Shown piece by piece: positions 1 to 6,702 of a DNA stretch of 13,464 nt. Position numbers and translations under genes: made by a program. How positions within the stretch are numbered: position 1 is the stretch's first letter; each line of letters opens with the position of its first letter. A model generated the notes under the pieces. It did not search any database. It was not told where the DNA came from and worked only from the letters and a program-made list of their open reading frames with translations. Source of the stretch: Hyphomicrobiaceae bacterium UBA4460 (lineage in GTDB: Bacteria; Pseudomonadota; Alphaproteobacteria; Rhizobiales; Methyloligellaceae); contig DGOS01000036.1 in NCBI GenBank assembly GCA_002390155.1, positions 819 to 14,282 of the forward strand, written 5' to 3'.

Positions 1-2175
1 GTGATCCAATATATCTACGCGCGCTATGGCCGCGACCGCGCTGGGCTGGCGGCGACCGTCATCTCTTATCGCGGCCGCTCCGCAGTGCGCGAAGTCGGCA
101 AGGCACTTGGCCTCTCGGAAGATACGGTCGCCGCGCTCGCCACCACCATCTGGGGCTTGAGCAACGCTGAGCTGCCGGAGAAATATGTGCGCGAGGCTGG
201 GCTAGACCCTGCCGATCCGTTGCTCGCGCGCTGCCTCGAACTGGCGCACGAGCTGATCGGCTTTCCTCGCCATCTGTCCCAGCATGTGGGCGGCTTCGTC
301 CTGACGCGCGGCCCTCTGTCGGAGACGGTCCCTATCGGCAACGCTGCCATGGAGGACCGTACCGTCATCGAATGGGACAAGGACGATCTCGATGCGCTGG
401 GACTCTTGAAGGTGGATGTGCTGGGGCTCGGCATGCTCACCTGCATCCGCAAGGCCTTCGCGCTACTGAAAGAGCATTACGGCAAGGAGATCACGCTCGG
501 CACCGTGCCATGGGACGACCCGGACGTGTACGACATGCTCTGCCGCGCGGACTCCATCGGCGTCTTTCAGGTGGAAAGCCGTGCACAGATGAACATGCTG
601 CCCCGGCTGAAGCCCCGCACCTTCTACGACCTCGTCATCGAGGTCGCCATCGTCCGCCCCGGCCCTATCCAAGGCGACATGGTGCATCCTTATTTGCGCC
701 GGCGCGACGGCATCGAACCGGTCGAGTTTCCCTCGCCGCATCCGGACCACGGGCCTCATGACGAACTCCACAAAGTGCTCGGCAAGACCATGGGCGTACC
801 GCTATTCCAGGAGCAAGCCATGCGCCTTGCCATGGTGGCGGCGAAGTTCTCCGGGAGCGAAGCCAACGAGCTGCGCCGCGCCATGGCGACGTTCCGGCGC
901 CGCGGCACGATCGGCACGCTGAAGGACAAGATGGTCGGCCGCATGACCGCGCGCGGCTACCCGCCCGATTTCGCGATGCGCTGCTTCAACCAGATCAAAG
1001 GCTTCGGCGAATATGGTTTCCCCGAAAGCCACGCGGCGAGCTTCGCCCATCTCGTCTATGTGTCGTCCTGGCTCAAATGCCATTACCCGGATGTCTTCGC
1101 CTGCGCGCTGTTGAATTCACAGCCCATGGGCTTTTATGCGCCCGCGCAGATCGTGCGTTGCGCACGCGAACACGGCGTCGAAGCGCGCGAACCCGACATT
1201 AATGCGAGCCTGTGGGACTGCACGCTGGAGCCTCGCGCTCAAGGTGCGCGAAGCGAGGGTGTGCAGACAAATCGCGCTCAAGTAGCGCGAAGCGCGGTAG
1301 CGCAAACAAAATGTGCGCTGCGCCTTGGGCTTAGACAGATCGACGGCCTGCGCGAGGAACATGCGCAAACGCTCATCGACAAACGCAGCCACGCGACCTA
1401 TCGCGACGTGCCGGATCTGTGGCGGCGCAGCGGCGTGGGGCGCGCAAGCCTCGAGACGCTTGCCGCGGCGGATGCCTTCCGCAGCATCGGCCTCGACCGC
1501 CGCCAAGCTTTGTGGGAACTGCGCGGGTTGCCGAAGGACATTCCCCTGCCGCTGTTCGAGCATGCCAAGGCCGCCGAGACGGGCACGGAGACGAACATCG
1601 CCCTTCCCATCATGTCGCTCGCCGAGCACGTGGTGAACGACTACCGCACGTTGCGGCTTTCGTTGAAAGCGCACCCGATGAGCTTCTTGCGCGCGGACGC
1701 CACCGCCGCGCGCATTCTGCCGTGCATCGCACTCAAAGAGACACGCAACGGCGCGCGCGTTTCCGTCGGCGGTGTCATTCTCGTGCGTCAACGCCCGGGC
1801 TCCGCGTCCGGCGTGGTATTCATGACCATCGAGGACGAGACCGGCATCGCCAATGCGGTGATCTGGCCCAAAGTGCTGGAGCGGCAACGCAAGGTCGTCA
1901 TGGGCGCACGGCTCATCGTGGTACATGGCCGCGTGCAGCGCCACGAGGACATTATTCATGTGGTGGCCGAGCGGCTGGAAGACCGCAGCCATTGGCTCTC
2001 CCGGCTCGACGACGATAGCGCCTCCATGGAGATCAGCCTCGCTCCTGTCGACCACGTCAAACGTCCCGAGAGCGGCGAGCCGGCCCACAATGGAGAGGCG
2101 CGTCATCCGCGCTGGCACCCGCGCTGCCATCCCCGCGAGGCACGCATTGTCCCCAAATCCCGCGACTTTCACTGA
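1..2175 (+). CDS. dnaE2: Error-prone DNA polymerase DnaE2 (ImuC), 5'-truncated by the window edge
   Basis: Alpha-subunit-type C-family polymerase that, with ImuA and ImuB, carries out SOS-induced mutagenic translesion synthesis in many alphaproteobacteria. The visible 724 residues are the C-terminal two thirds of a protein usually near 1,050-1,100 aa. The first codon (GTG) is internal: the sequence opens in the stretch just after the PDIDVD active-site motif, so the PHP domain and the first two catalytic Asp lie to the left. The third catalytic Asp is seen at D139 in KVDVLGLGMLT. Also visible are the DSIGVFQVESRAQMNMLP palm/fingers segment (about 182-199), a helix-hairpin-helix region (about 440-500), and an OB-fold near 580-665 followed by a basic tail. 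Other DnaE-family members include the replicative DnaE1, but VIQYIYARYGR and the short C-terminus favour DnaE2. imuA and imuB are not in the window. An in-frame 13-residue tandem repeat interrupts residues 412-437. Confidence 0.95.
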   Translation: MIQYIYARYGRDRAGLAATVISYRGRSAVREVGKALGLSEDTVAALATTIWGLSNAELPEKYVREAGLDPADPLLARCLELAHELIGFPRHLSQHVGGFVLTRGPLSETVPIGNAAMEDRTVIEWDKDDLDALGLLKVDVLGLGMLTCIRKAFALLKEHYGKEITLGTVPWDDPDVYDMLCRADSIGVFQVESRAQMNMLPRLKPRTFYDLVIEVAIVRPGPIQGDMVHPYLRRRDGIEPVEFPSPHPDHGPHDELHKVLGKTMGVPLFQEQAMRLAMVAAKFSGSEANELRRAMATFRRRGTIGTLKDKMVGRMTARGYPPDFAMRCFNQIKGFGEYGFPESHAASFAHLVYVSSWLKCHYPDVFACALLNSQPMGFYAPAQIVRCAREHGVEAREPDINASLWDCTLEPRAQGARSEGVQTNRAQVARSAVAQTKCALRLGLRQIDGLREEHAQTLIDKRSHATYRDVPDLWRRSGVGRASLETLAAADAFRSIGLDRRQALWELRGLPKDIPLPLFEHAKAAETGTETNIALPIMSLAEHVVNDYRTLRLSLKAHPMSFLRADATAARILPCIALKETRNGARVSVGGVILVRQRPGSASGVVFMTIEDETGIANAVIWPKVLERQRKVVMGARLIVVHGRVQRHEDIIHVVAERLEDRSHWLSRLDDDSASMEISLAPVDHVKRPESGEPAHNGEARHPRWHPRCHPREARIVPKSRDFH
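1234..1311 (+). repeat. In-frame 39-bp tandem repeat inside dnaE2
   Basis: Two adjacent 39-bp units (1234-1272 and 1273-1311) begin with the same CGCGCTCAAG. They encode RAQGARSEGVQTN and RAQVARSAVAQTK, residues 412-437 of the visible polymerase. The second unit holds a perfect 6-bp inverted repeat, CGCGCT at 1273-1278 and AGCGCG at 1284-1289, around a 5-nt loop. The unit length of 13 codons keeps the frame. It sits in the linker between CTLEP and ALRLGLRQIDG, where DnaE2 proteins vary in length. It may be a small palindromic element inserted into the gene or simple tandem duplication. Confidence 0.8.
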
Positions 2176-2211
2176 CTGGCGGGCGCGGCGAAACCCGATA
2201 TGCTGCCGCGC

Positions 2212-3945
2212 ATGAAACACCTCATTATATGCGCGACCCTCGCCGTCCTCGTGTCGGCCGCGCCGACGCACGCCCTAGAGCTGCCCGAAGGCGAAAGCGG
2301 CTTTGCGCCGAAGCCGCTCGTCAAGGCCGAGAACCACATGATCGTCGCCGCGCACCCGCTCGCGGCGGAGGCGGGGTTGACGATGCTGCGCGACGGCGGC
2401 TCTGCCATCGACGCCGGTATCGCCGCGCAGATGGTGCTGACCCTGGTCGAACCCCAATCGTCCGGCATCGGCGGCGGCGCCTTCATGCTCTATTGGGAAG
2501 CAGCGGCGAAGACGCTCACCAGCTATGACGGGCGCGAGAAGGCGCCGATGGGCGCAACGCCGGAACTCTTTCTCGACGAAAATGGCAGCCCGCTGTCGCG
2601 TCCCGGCGCTATGCGCAGCGGCCTTTCGGTCGGCGTGCCGGGCGTGCTTGCCGCGCTGAAACTCGTGCACGACGAGTACGGCAAGCTGCCCTGGGCGGCG
2701 CTGTTCCAACCCGCGATCAAATTGGCCCGCGATGGATTTCAAGTATCGCCTCGTCTGTCCAAAATGCTGAGTAGTGCGGGCGCGGACAGTTTTGCGCCGT
2801 CCGCACGCGACTATTTCTTCGACGCGGACGGGCGCCCGCACCAACCGGGCTTCACGCTCAAGAACCCGCAGCTTGCCGACACGTTCGAGATCGTGGCGCG
2901 CGATGGCGCCGACGCCTTCTATGAAGGCGCCATCGCCACCGATATCGCAAAGGCCGTGCAGAACGATCCGCGGCAACCCGGCACGCTGAGCATTGAGGAT
3001 ATGAAGAACTACCGCGCCGTGCCGCGCGCACCGCTCTGCGTTCCTTATCGCGGGCGCAATGTGTGCGGCGCCGGCCCGCCCTCCTCCGGCGCCGTCGCCG
3101 TGGGCCAAGTCCTCCGTCTCGTCGAGCCGTTCGATCTCGGCGCTACGCCCTTCACGCCGGAAGCCGCGCATGTGATCGCCGAAGCCGAACGTCTCGCCTA
3201 TGCCGACCGCGCGCGTTATCTGGCCGACCCCGACTTCGTTCCCGTTCCGCTGGAAGGGTTGCTCGACCAAGATTATCTCGCAGGCCGCCGCGCTTTGATC
3301 GACAAGACCCGCGCACAAGACAAGGTCGAGCCCGGCAAGCCGCCCGTCGTGCCACCGAGCGCGTTCGGCCGCGACCGCACCAAGGAGCGAGGCGGCACCA
3401 GCCAAGTTTCGGTGGTCGATGGCGCAGGCGATGCGTTCTCTCTCACCACGAGTATCGAGCATGCCTTCGGCGCACGCACCATGGTGCGCGGCTTTCTGCT
3501 GAACAATCAGCTCACCGACTTTTCCTTTCTGCCGAAGGATGCGCTCGGCCGGCCGATCGCCAACCGCGTCCAGCCGGGCAAACGCCCGCGCAGCTCCATG
3601 GATCCGACCATGGTGTTCGGCAAGGACGGCGCGCTTGAGTTCGTTCTAGGCTCCCCGGGCGGACCCGGCATCATTCTGTTCAATCTCAAGACGCTCTTCG
3701 CCCTGATCGACTGGCAGATGAACGCCGCGGACGCCGCAGCCCTTTTCAATTTCGGTAGCACCCAGGACGTGGTGCTCATGGAGCCGGACGCGAAGTGGGA
3801 TGCGCTCGCTGACGAGCTCGAGGCCTTGGGTCACAAGGTCCGGCGCTTTCCTCTGACCAGCGGCGAACACATCATTGCCGTGACGGAGGACGGCCTTGAA
3901 GGCGGCGCCGACCCGCGCCGCGAAGGCGTCGCATTAGGCGATTAG
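2212..3945 (+). CDS. ggt: Gamma-glutamyltranspeptidase, secreted proenzyme
   Basis: N-terminal nucleophile hydrolase that cleaves the gamma-glutamyl bond of glutathione and related compounds, usually in the periplasm, releasing glutamate and Cys-Gly. The start at 2212 is preferred over an in-frame ATG at 2200 because it gives a clean signal peptide: Met-Lys-His, a hydrophobic core, and a probable cut after THA at about residue 21. The protein is 577 aa, the usual length. Visible motifs are the large-subunit SSGIGGGAF and YDGREKAP (the Arg that binds the gamma-glutamyl carboxylate), the autoprocessing Thr of GGTSQVSVVD (T396 from this start), which becomes the first residue of the small subunit, and the oxyanion-hole Gly pair in GSPGGPG. 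It begins 36 bp after dnaE2 and ends 56 bp before thiO on the same strand, so it could be co-transcribed with the thi genes. Specificity (hydrolase, transpeptidase or acylase) cannot be decided from sequence. Confidence 0.95.
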   Translation: MKHLIICATLAVLVSAAPTHALELPEGESGFAPKPLVKAENHMIVAAHPLAAEAGLTMLRDGGSAIDAGIAAQMVLTLVEPQSSGIGGGAFMLYWEAAAKTLTSYDGREKAPMGATPELFLDENGSPLSRPGAMRSGLSVGVPGVLAALKLVHDEYGKLPWAALFQPAIKLARDGFQVSPRLSKMLSSAGADSFAPSARDYFFDADGRPHQPGFTLKNPQLADTFEIVARDGADAFYEGAIATDIAKAVQNDPRQPGTLSIEDMKNYRAVPRAPLCVPYRGRNVCGAGPPSSGAVAVGQVLRLVEPFDLGATPFTPEAAHVIAEAERLAYADRARYLADPDFVPVPLEGLLDQDYLAGRRALIDKTRAQDKVEPGKPPVVPPSAFGRDRTKERGGTSQVSVVDGAGDAFSLTTSIEHAFGARTMVRGFLLNNQLTDFSFLPKDALGRPIANRVQPGKRPRSSMDPTMVFGKDGALEFVLGSPGGPGIILFNLKTLFALIDWQMNAADAAALFNFGSTQDVVLMEPDAKWDALADELEALGHKVRRFPLTSGEHIIAVTEDGLEGGADPRREGVALGD

Positions 3946-3970
3946 GGGAACTGGACAGACGCGCCCGTCA

Positions 3971-3998
3971 AAGGCACCCCGTAGAAGGCAGCCCATAG
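3971..3998 (+). repeat. 14-bp tandem repeat just upstream of thiO
   Basis: AAGGCACCCCGTAG (3971-3984) is followed at once by AAGGCAGCCCATAG (3985-3998), identical at 12 of 14 positions and ending 3 nt before the thiO ATG. Each copy starts with AAGG, which could act as a weak ribosome-binding element, though 3985 is farther from the start than usual. Function unknown. Confidence 0.6.
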
Positions 3999-4001
3999 AA
4001 C

Positions 4002-5009
4002 ATGACCAACCCCCTCAAGATCGCGATACGCGGCGCCGGCGTCGCCGGACTGTGGCAGGCGCTCACCCTCGCGCGGCGCGGCCACGGCGTCGCAATTGTC
4101 GAGCGCTCCGTTGAGCCCTTTGTCGACGCGTGCAGTCCTTACGCCGGCGCCATGCTTGCGCCCCGCTGCGAAGAAGAAAGTGCCGAAGCCGTAATCCGCG
4201 AACTCGGGACGCGGGGCATCGCCCTGTGGCAGGCCACCTATCCCGACCTTATGACACATGGCAGCCTCGTGGTCGCGGCACCGCGCGACCGTAGCCTGCT
4301 CGACCGCTTTGCGCGCATGACGCAAGAGCCCACACGGCTCGACGGGAGCGCCCTTGCCGCGCTGGAGCCCGGGCTCGCGCCGCGCTTCGGCAGCGCTCTC
4401 TATTATGAGGACGAGGCACACGTGAACCCGAACACCGCGCTGTCCTTCCTGCTTCGCGCTGTGCAGGAGGCCGGCGTCCAGGTGCACTTTGGCGTGGGCG
4501 ACATGCCTCAAGGTGCCGACATCGTCATCGACTGCCGCGGCCTTGCCGCCAAGGACGCCCTGCCGACCTTGCGTGGCGTGCGCGGCGAACGCATTCTCGT
4601 GCGCGCGCCGGAGATCGCCATCCAGCGGCCGGTGCGGCTCCTGCATCCGCGCTTTCCGCTCTACCTCGTGCCTTGGGGCAACGGGCTTTTCATGGTCGGC
4701 GCCACGGCCATCGAGCGGGGTGATGCCGGGCCCGTCACGCTGCGCTCGGCGCTAGAGCTGCTCAGCGCCGCCTATGTGCTCGATCCGACCTTTGGCGAGG
4801 CCGAAATTTTGGCGCTTGGCGCCGGCGTCCGGCCCGCCTTCCCGGACAACCGCCCTAGGATTATCCCGGCGAAGGGGTATATCTATGTCAACGGCCTCTA
4901 CCGGCACGGCTTTCTGCTGGCGCCGGTCCTGGCCGAGATGGTCGCCGATTTTCTTGAGACCGGCGCCGCCGATCCGGAGGTGTTCCTTGCAGATCCTGCT
5001 CAACGGTGA
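4002..5009 (+). CDS. thiO: Glycine oxidase ThiO (FAD-dependent)
   Basis: Flavoenzyme of the DAO family that oxidises glycine to iminoglycine (dehydroglycine) for thiazole synthesis in the cytoplasm. The 335-aa product has an N-terminal Rossmann dinucleotide fold with GAGVAG (residues 11-16) and the ribose-binding Glu at E34 in AIVERS. The middle contains the substrate domain with a YLVPWGNGLFMVGAT strand pair. Near the C-terminus GVRPAFPDNRP carries the Arg (R277) expected to bind the substrate carboxylate, followed by YRHGFLLAPVLAE, a typical ThiO ending over the flavin. It is first of four thi genes and overlaps thiS by 23 nt. No good Shine-Dalgarno sequence is seen, so coupling to upstream translation is possible. 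Solitary family members can be D-amino-acid oxidases or sarcosine oxidases, but the thiSGE context settles the role. Confidence 0.93.
   Translation: MTNPLKIAIRGAGVAGLWQALTLARRGHGVAIVERSVEPFVDACSPYAGAMLAPRCEEESAEAVIRELGTRGIALWQATYPDLMTHGSLVVAAPRDRSLLDRFARMTQEPTRLDGSALAALEPGLAPRFGSALYYEDEAHVNPNTALSFLLRAVQEAGVQVHFGVGDMPQGADIVIDCRGLAAKDALPTLRGVRGERILVRAPEIAIQRPVRLLHPRFPLYLVPWGNGLFMVGATAIERGDAGPVTLRSALELLSAAYVLDPTFGEAEILALGAGVRPAFPDNRPRIIPAKGYIYVNGLYRHGFLLAPVLAEMVADFLETGAADPEVFLADPAQR
4976..4980 (+). promoter_or_regulatory. Ribosome-binding site of thiS
   Basis: A perfect GGAGG lies inside the 3' end of thiO, 6 nt before the TTG at 4987. It decides the unusual TTG start of thiS, since no ATG or GTG is available at the right place. 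Confidence 0.75.
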
Positions 5010-5184
5010 ACGCGTCACGACCGACGCTTCTACGCTCGATGAGCTCTGCGCCAGGCTCGGCTTTGGCGAGGCGAAGGTCGCCACGGCGGTCAATGGCAGC
5101 TTCGTGGCGGCCGGCGCACGGGAGCGCACGGCGCTATCGGAAGCAGACGAGGTCGAGATCGTGGCGCCAAGACAGGGCGGGTGA
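4987..5184 (+). CDS. thiS: Sulfur carrier protein ThiS
   Basis: Small ubiquitin-like protein (65 aa, normal for the family) whose C-terminal glycine is adenylated by ThiF and turned into a thiocarboxylate that donates sulfur to the thiazole ring. The start is a TTG at 4987 preceded by GGAGG, giving an N-terminus of LQILLNGER that matches the first beta strand of ThiS. The middle has the usual [10 protein letters not shown] helix, then VNGSFV, then [14 protein letters not shown]. The terminal Gly-Gly needed for activation is present. It overlaps the end of thiO by 23 nt and the stop TGA forms GTGA with a possible GTG start of thiG, so the three genes are very likely translated together. thiF is not in the window. 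Confidence 0.92.
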   Translation: MQILLNGERVTTDASTLDELCARLGFGEAKVATAVNGSFVAAGARERTALSEADEVEIVAPRQGG

Positions 5185-5195
5185 CAGGACAGCAG

Positions 5196-5984
5196 ATGCT
5201 CGAGCTCTACGGCAAAAAATTCACTTCGCGCATGCTGCTGGGCACGGCCGGATACGCCTCGCCCGACATCTTGCGTCAAGCGGTGGAAACTTCGGGCGCC
5301 GAGATCGTCACCGTCTCGCTCCGGCGCGAATCCGCCCGCGCCCGCACCGGCCAAGGCTTCTGGGAACTGATCGAGAAGCTCGGCCGGCTTGTGCTACCCA
5401 ACACCGCCGGTTGCCGCACGGCGAAAGAGGCCGTCGCCACTGCGCAGATGGCGCGCGAGCTGTTCGGCACCACTTGGATCAAGCTCGAAGTCATCGCCAA
5501 TGACGACACGCTCCAACCGGAGCTGTTTGGCTTGGTCGAAGCGGCCACCGAACTCTGCGCCGACGGTTTCCAGGTGCTGCCCTACACCACCGAGGACTTA
5601 AGCGCCGCGGAGCGGCTGGTCGCCGCGGGCTGCGACGTGCTCATGCCATGGGGGTCTCCCATCGGCTCCGCGCGCGGACTACTGAACAAGACCGCGCTGC
5701 ATTCGATGCGCGCCTATTTTCCTGAAACCCCGCTCATCGTCGATGCCGGTATCGGCACGCCGTCCCACGCCGCCGAAGCCATGGAGATGGGCTATGACGG
5801 CGTGCTGCTCAACACGGCCATCGCCAAGGCCGGCGACCCGATAAAGATGGCCGAGGCATTCGCCAAGACGATCCAGGCTGGACGCATCGCTTACGAAGCC
5901 GGGCTCATCGAGCCGCGGGACATGGCCACGCCCTCCACGCCCGTGGCCGGCACGCCGTTCTTCAAAATCGACCACGCGTCCTGA
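5196..5984 (+). CDS. thiG: Thiazole synthase ThiG
   Basis: TIM-barrel enzyme that condenses 1-deoxy-D-xylulose 5-phosphate, dehydroglycine and ThiS-thiocarboxylate into the thiazole phosphate. The ATG at 5196 (262 aa) is chosen because AGGA at 5186-5189 sits 6 nt upstream and because the active-site Lys in WIKLEVI then falls at residue 96, the same number as in Bacillus subtilis ThiG. A GTG at 5181 overlapping the thiS stop is the alternative and adds five residues. Other signatures are LLGTAGYAS near the N-terminus, [36 protein letters not shown] and [21 protein letters not shown], the phosphate-binding end of the barrel. Stop is 8 nt before thiE. Confidence 0.95.
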   Translation: MLELYGKKFTSRMLLGTAGYASPDILRQAVETSGAEIVTVSLRRESARARTGQGFWELIEKLGRLVLPNTAGCRTAKEAVATAQMARELFGTTWIKLEVIANDDTLQPELFGLVEAATELCADGFQVLPYTTEDLSAAERLVAAGCDVLMPWGSPIGSARGLLNKTALHSMRAYFPETPLIVDAGIGTPSHAAEAMEMGYDGVLLNTAIAKAGDPIKMAEAFAKTIQAGRIAYEAGLIEPRDMATPSTPVAGTPFFKIDHAS

Positions 5985-5992
5985 CCGCCCAC

Positions 5993-6625
5993 GTGCTCCG
6001 TCTCGACCCGTTCTACCCAATCGTTCCCGACACCGCCTGGCTCGCGCGCCTTCTGCCTGAGGGCGTCAAGCTCGTGCAACTGCGGATCAAGGAGGCGGGC
6101 GAAGACGTCATTCGCGCCGAGATCGAACGGGGACTCGCGCTCTGCGCTGATCATGGCTGCCAACTGGTCGTCAACGACTATTGGCGCGAGGCCATCGAGG
6201 CTGGAGCAGGTCTGGTGCATCTCGGCCAGGAGGACTTGGCGAACGCCGATCTTGCCGCCATCCGGGGTGCAGGTCTCAAGATCGGCATCAGCACCCATAG
6301 CGAAGAGGAGCTCGACACGGCGCTCGCCGCGAGCGCGGACTACATCGCCTTGGGCCCGATCTACCCCACCAAATTGAAGAAGATGCCCTGGGCGCCGCAA
6401 GGGCTGCCGCGCCTCGCCGAATGGCGCGAAAGGGTCAAGTGCCCCCTGGTGGCCATCGGTGGCATCACCGCCGAACGGGCCCCGGCCGTGCTCGAAGCCG
6501 GCGCCGACAGCGTGGCTGTCATAACAGACATTGTGACGCATCAAGATCCTGAACGTCGGACAGGAAATTGGCTCGCTGTCACAAAATCATGGCGGGCTCT
6601 GTCAACAGGTTTTCCACACGGCTAG
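5993..6625 (+). CDS. thiE: Thiamine-phosphate synthase ThiE
   Basis: TIM-barrel enzyme coupling thiazole phosphate with hydroxymethylpyrimidine diphosphate to give thiamine phosphate. The 210-aa product has the expected motifs in order: VQLRIKE (diphosphate-binding strand), LVVNDYW, LVHLGQEDL, IGISTHSEEE, ALGPIYPTKLKKMPWAPQG, VAIGGIT and VAVITDI. The GPIYPT loop argues for a true ThiE rather than the related aromatase TenI, although the two are easily confused. The start is a GTG 8 nt after thiG with no clear ribosome-binding site, so coupled translation is likely. The last 30 or so residues, after TDI, are less conserved and their DNA is visibly less GC-rich than the rest of the gene. Confidence 0.9.
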   Translation: MLRLDPFYPIVPDTAWLARLLPEGVKLVQLRIKEAGEDVIRAEIERGLALCADHGCQLVVNDYWREAIEAGAGLVHLGQEDLANADLAAIRGAGLKIGISTHSEEELDTALAASADYIALGPIYPTKLKKMPWAPQGLPRLAEWRERVKCPLVAIGGITAERAPAVLEAGADSVAVITDIVTHQDPERRTGNWLAVTKSWRALSTGFPHG

Positions 6626-6640
6626 ATTCCGGTTTTTAGG

Positions 6641-6670
6641 TTGACCCTGGACCTGACCGGCGGTCATCAT
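6641..6670 (+). promoter_or_regulatory. Candidate promoter and palindromic operator before the CHAD gene
   Basis: TTGACC (6641-6646, 5 of 6 to the -35 consensus) and CATCAT (6665-6670, 4 of 6 to the -10) are 18 bp apart and would start a transcript near 6677, about 26 nt before the ATG at 6703. A palindrome TGACC-GGC-GGTCA (6654-6666) lies between the two hexamers, where a bound regulator would block or distort the promoter. The match is modest and alphaproteobacterial consensus differs somewhat. Confidence 0.3.
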
Positions 6671-6702
6671 CGGCTTGGGAACTTGGAGGCCTGCAGGGAC
6701 AG

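Noticed and set aside
1117..2271. Long open frame (384 aa) on the minus strand opposite dnaE2
   Set aside because: It is a high-GC shadow of the dnaE2 frame, Arg/His/Ala-rich and without a recognisable domain, while the plus strand encodes a well-conserved polymerase.
2275..3462. 395-aa open frame on the minus strand opposite ggt
   Set aside because: Shadow of ggt; composition is typical of antisense of GC-rich coding DNA and no family signature is seen.
5181..5195. GTG at 5181 as the thiG start
   Set aside because: Possible through the GTGA overlap with thiS, but its only upstream purine run is too close, while the ATG at 5196 has AGGA at proper spacing and gives the standard N-terminus.
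6610..6618. TTTTCCACA, a match to the DnaA box TTWTNCACA
   Set aside because: Single copy inside the end of thiE with no cluster of boxes, AT-rich unwinding region or replication genes nearby; most likely chance.
6629..6660. Imperfect hairpin CCGGT...ACCGG with inner AGGT/ACCT after thiE as a terminator
   Set aside because: Interrupted stem and no T-run after it, so it does not qualify as an intrinsic terminator; it overlaps the CHAD promoter candidate.
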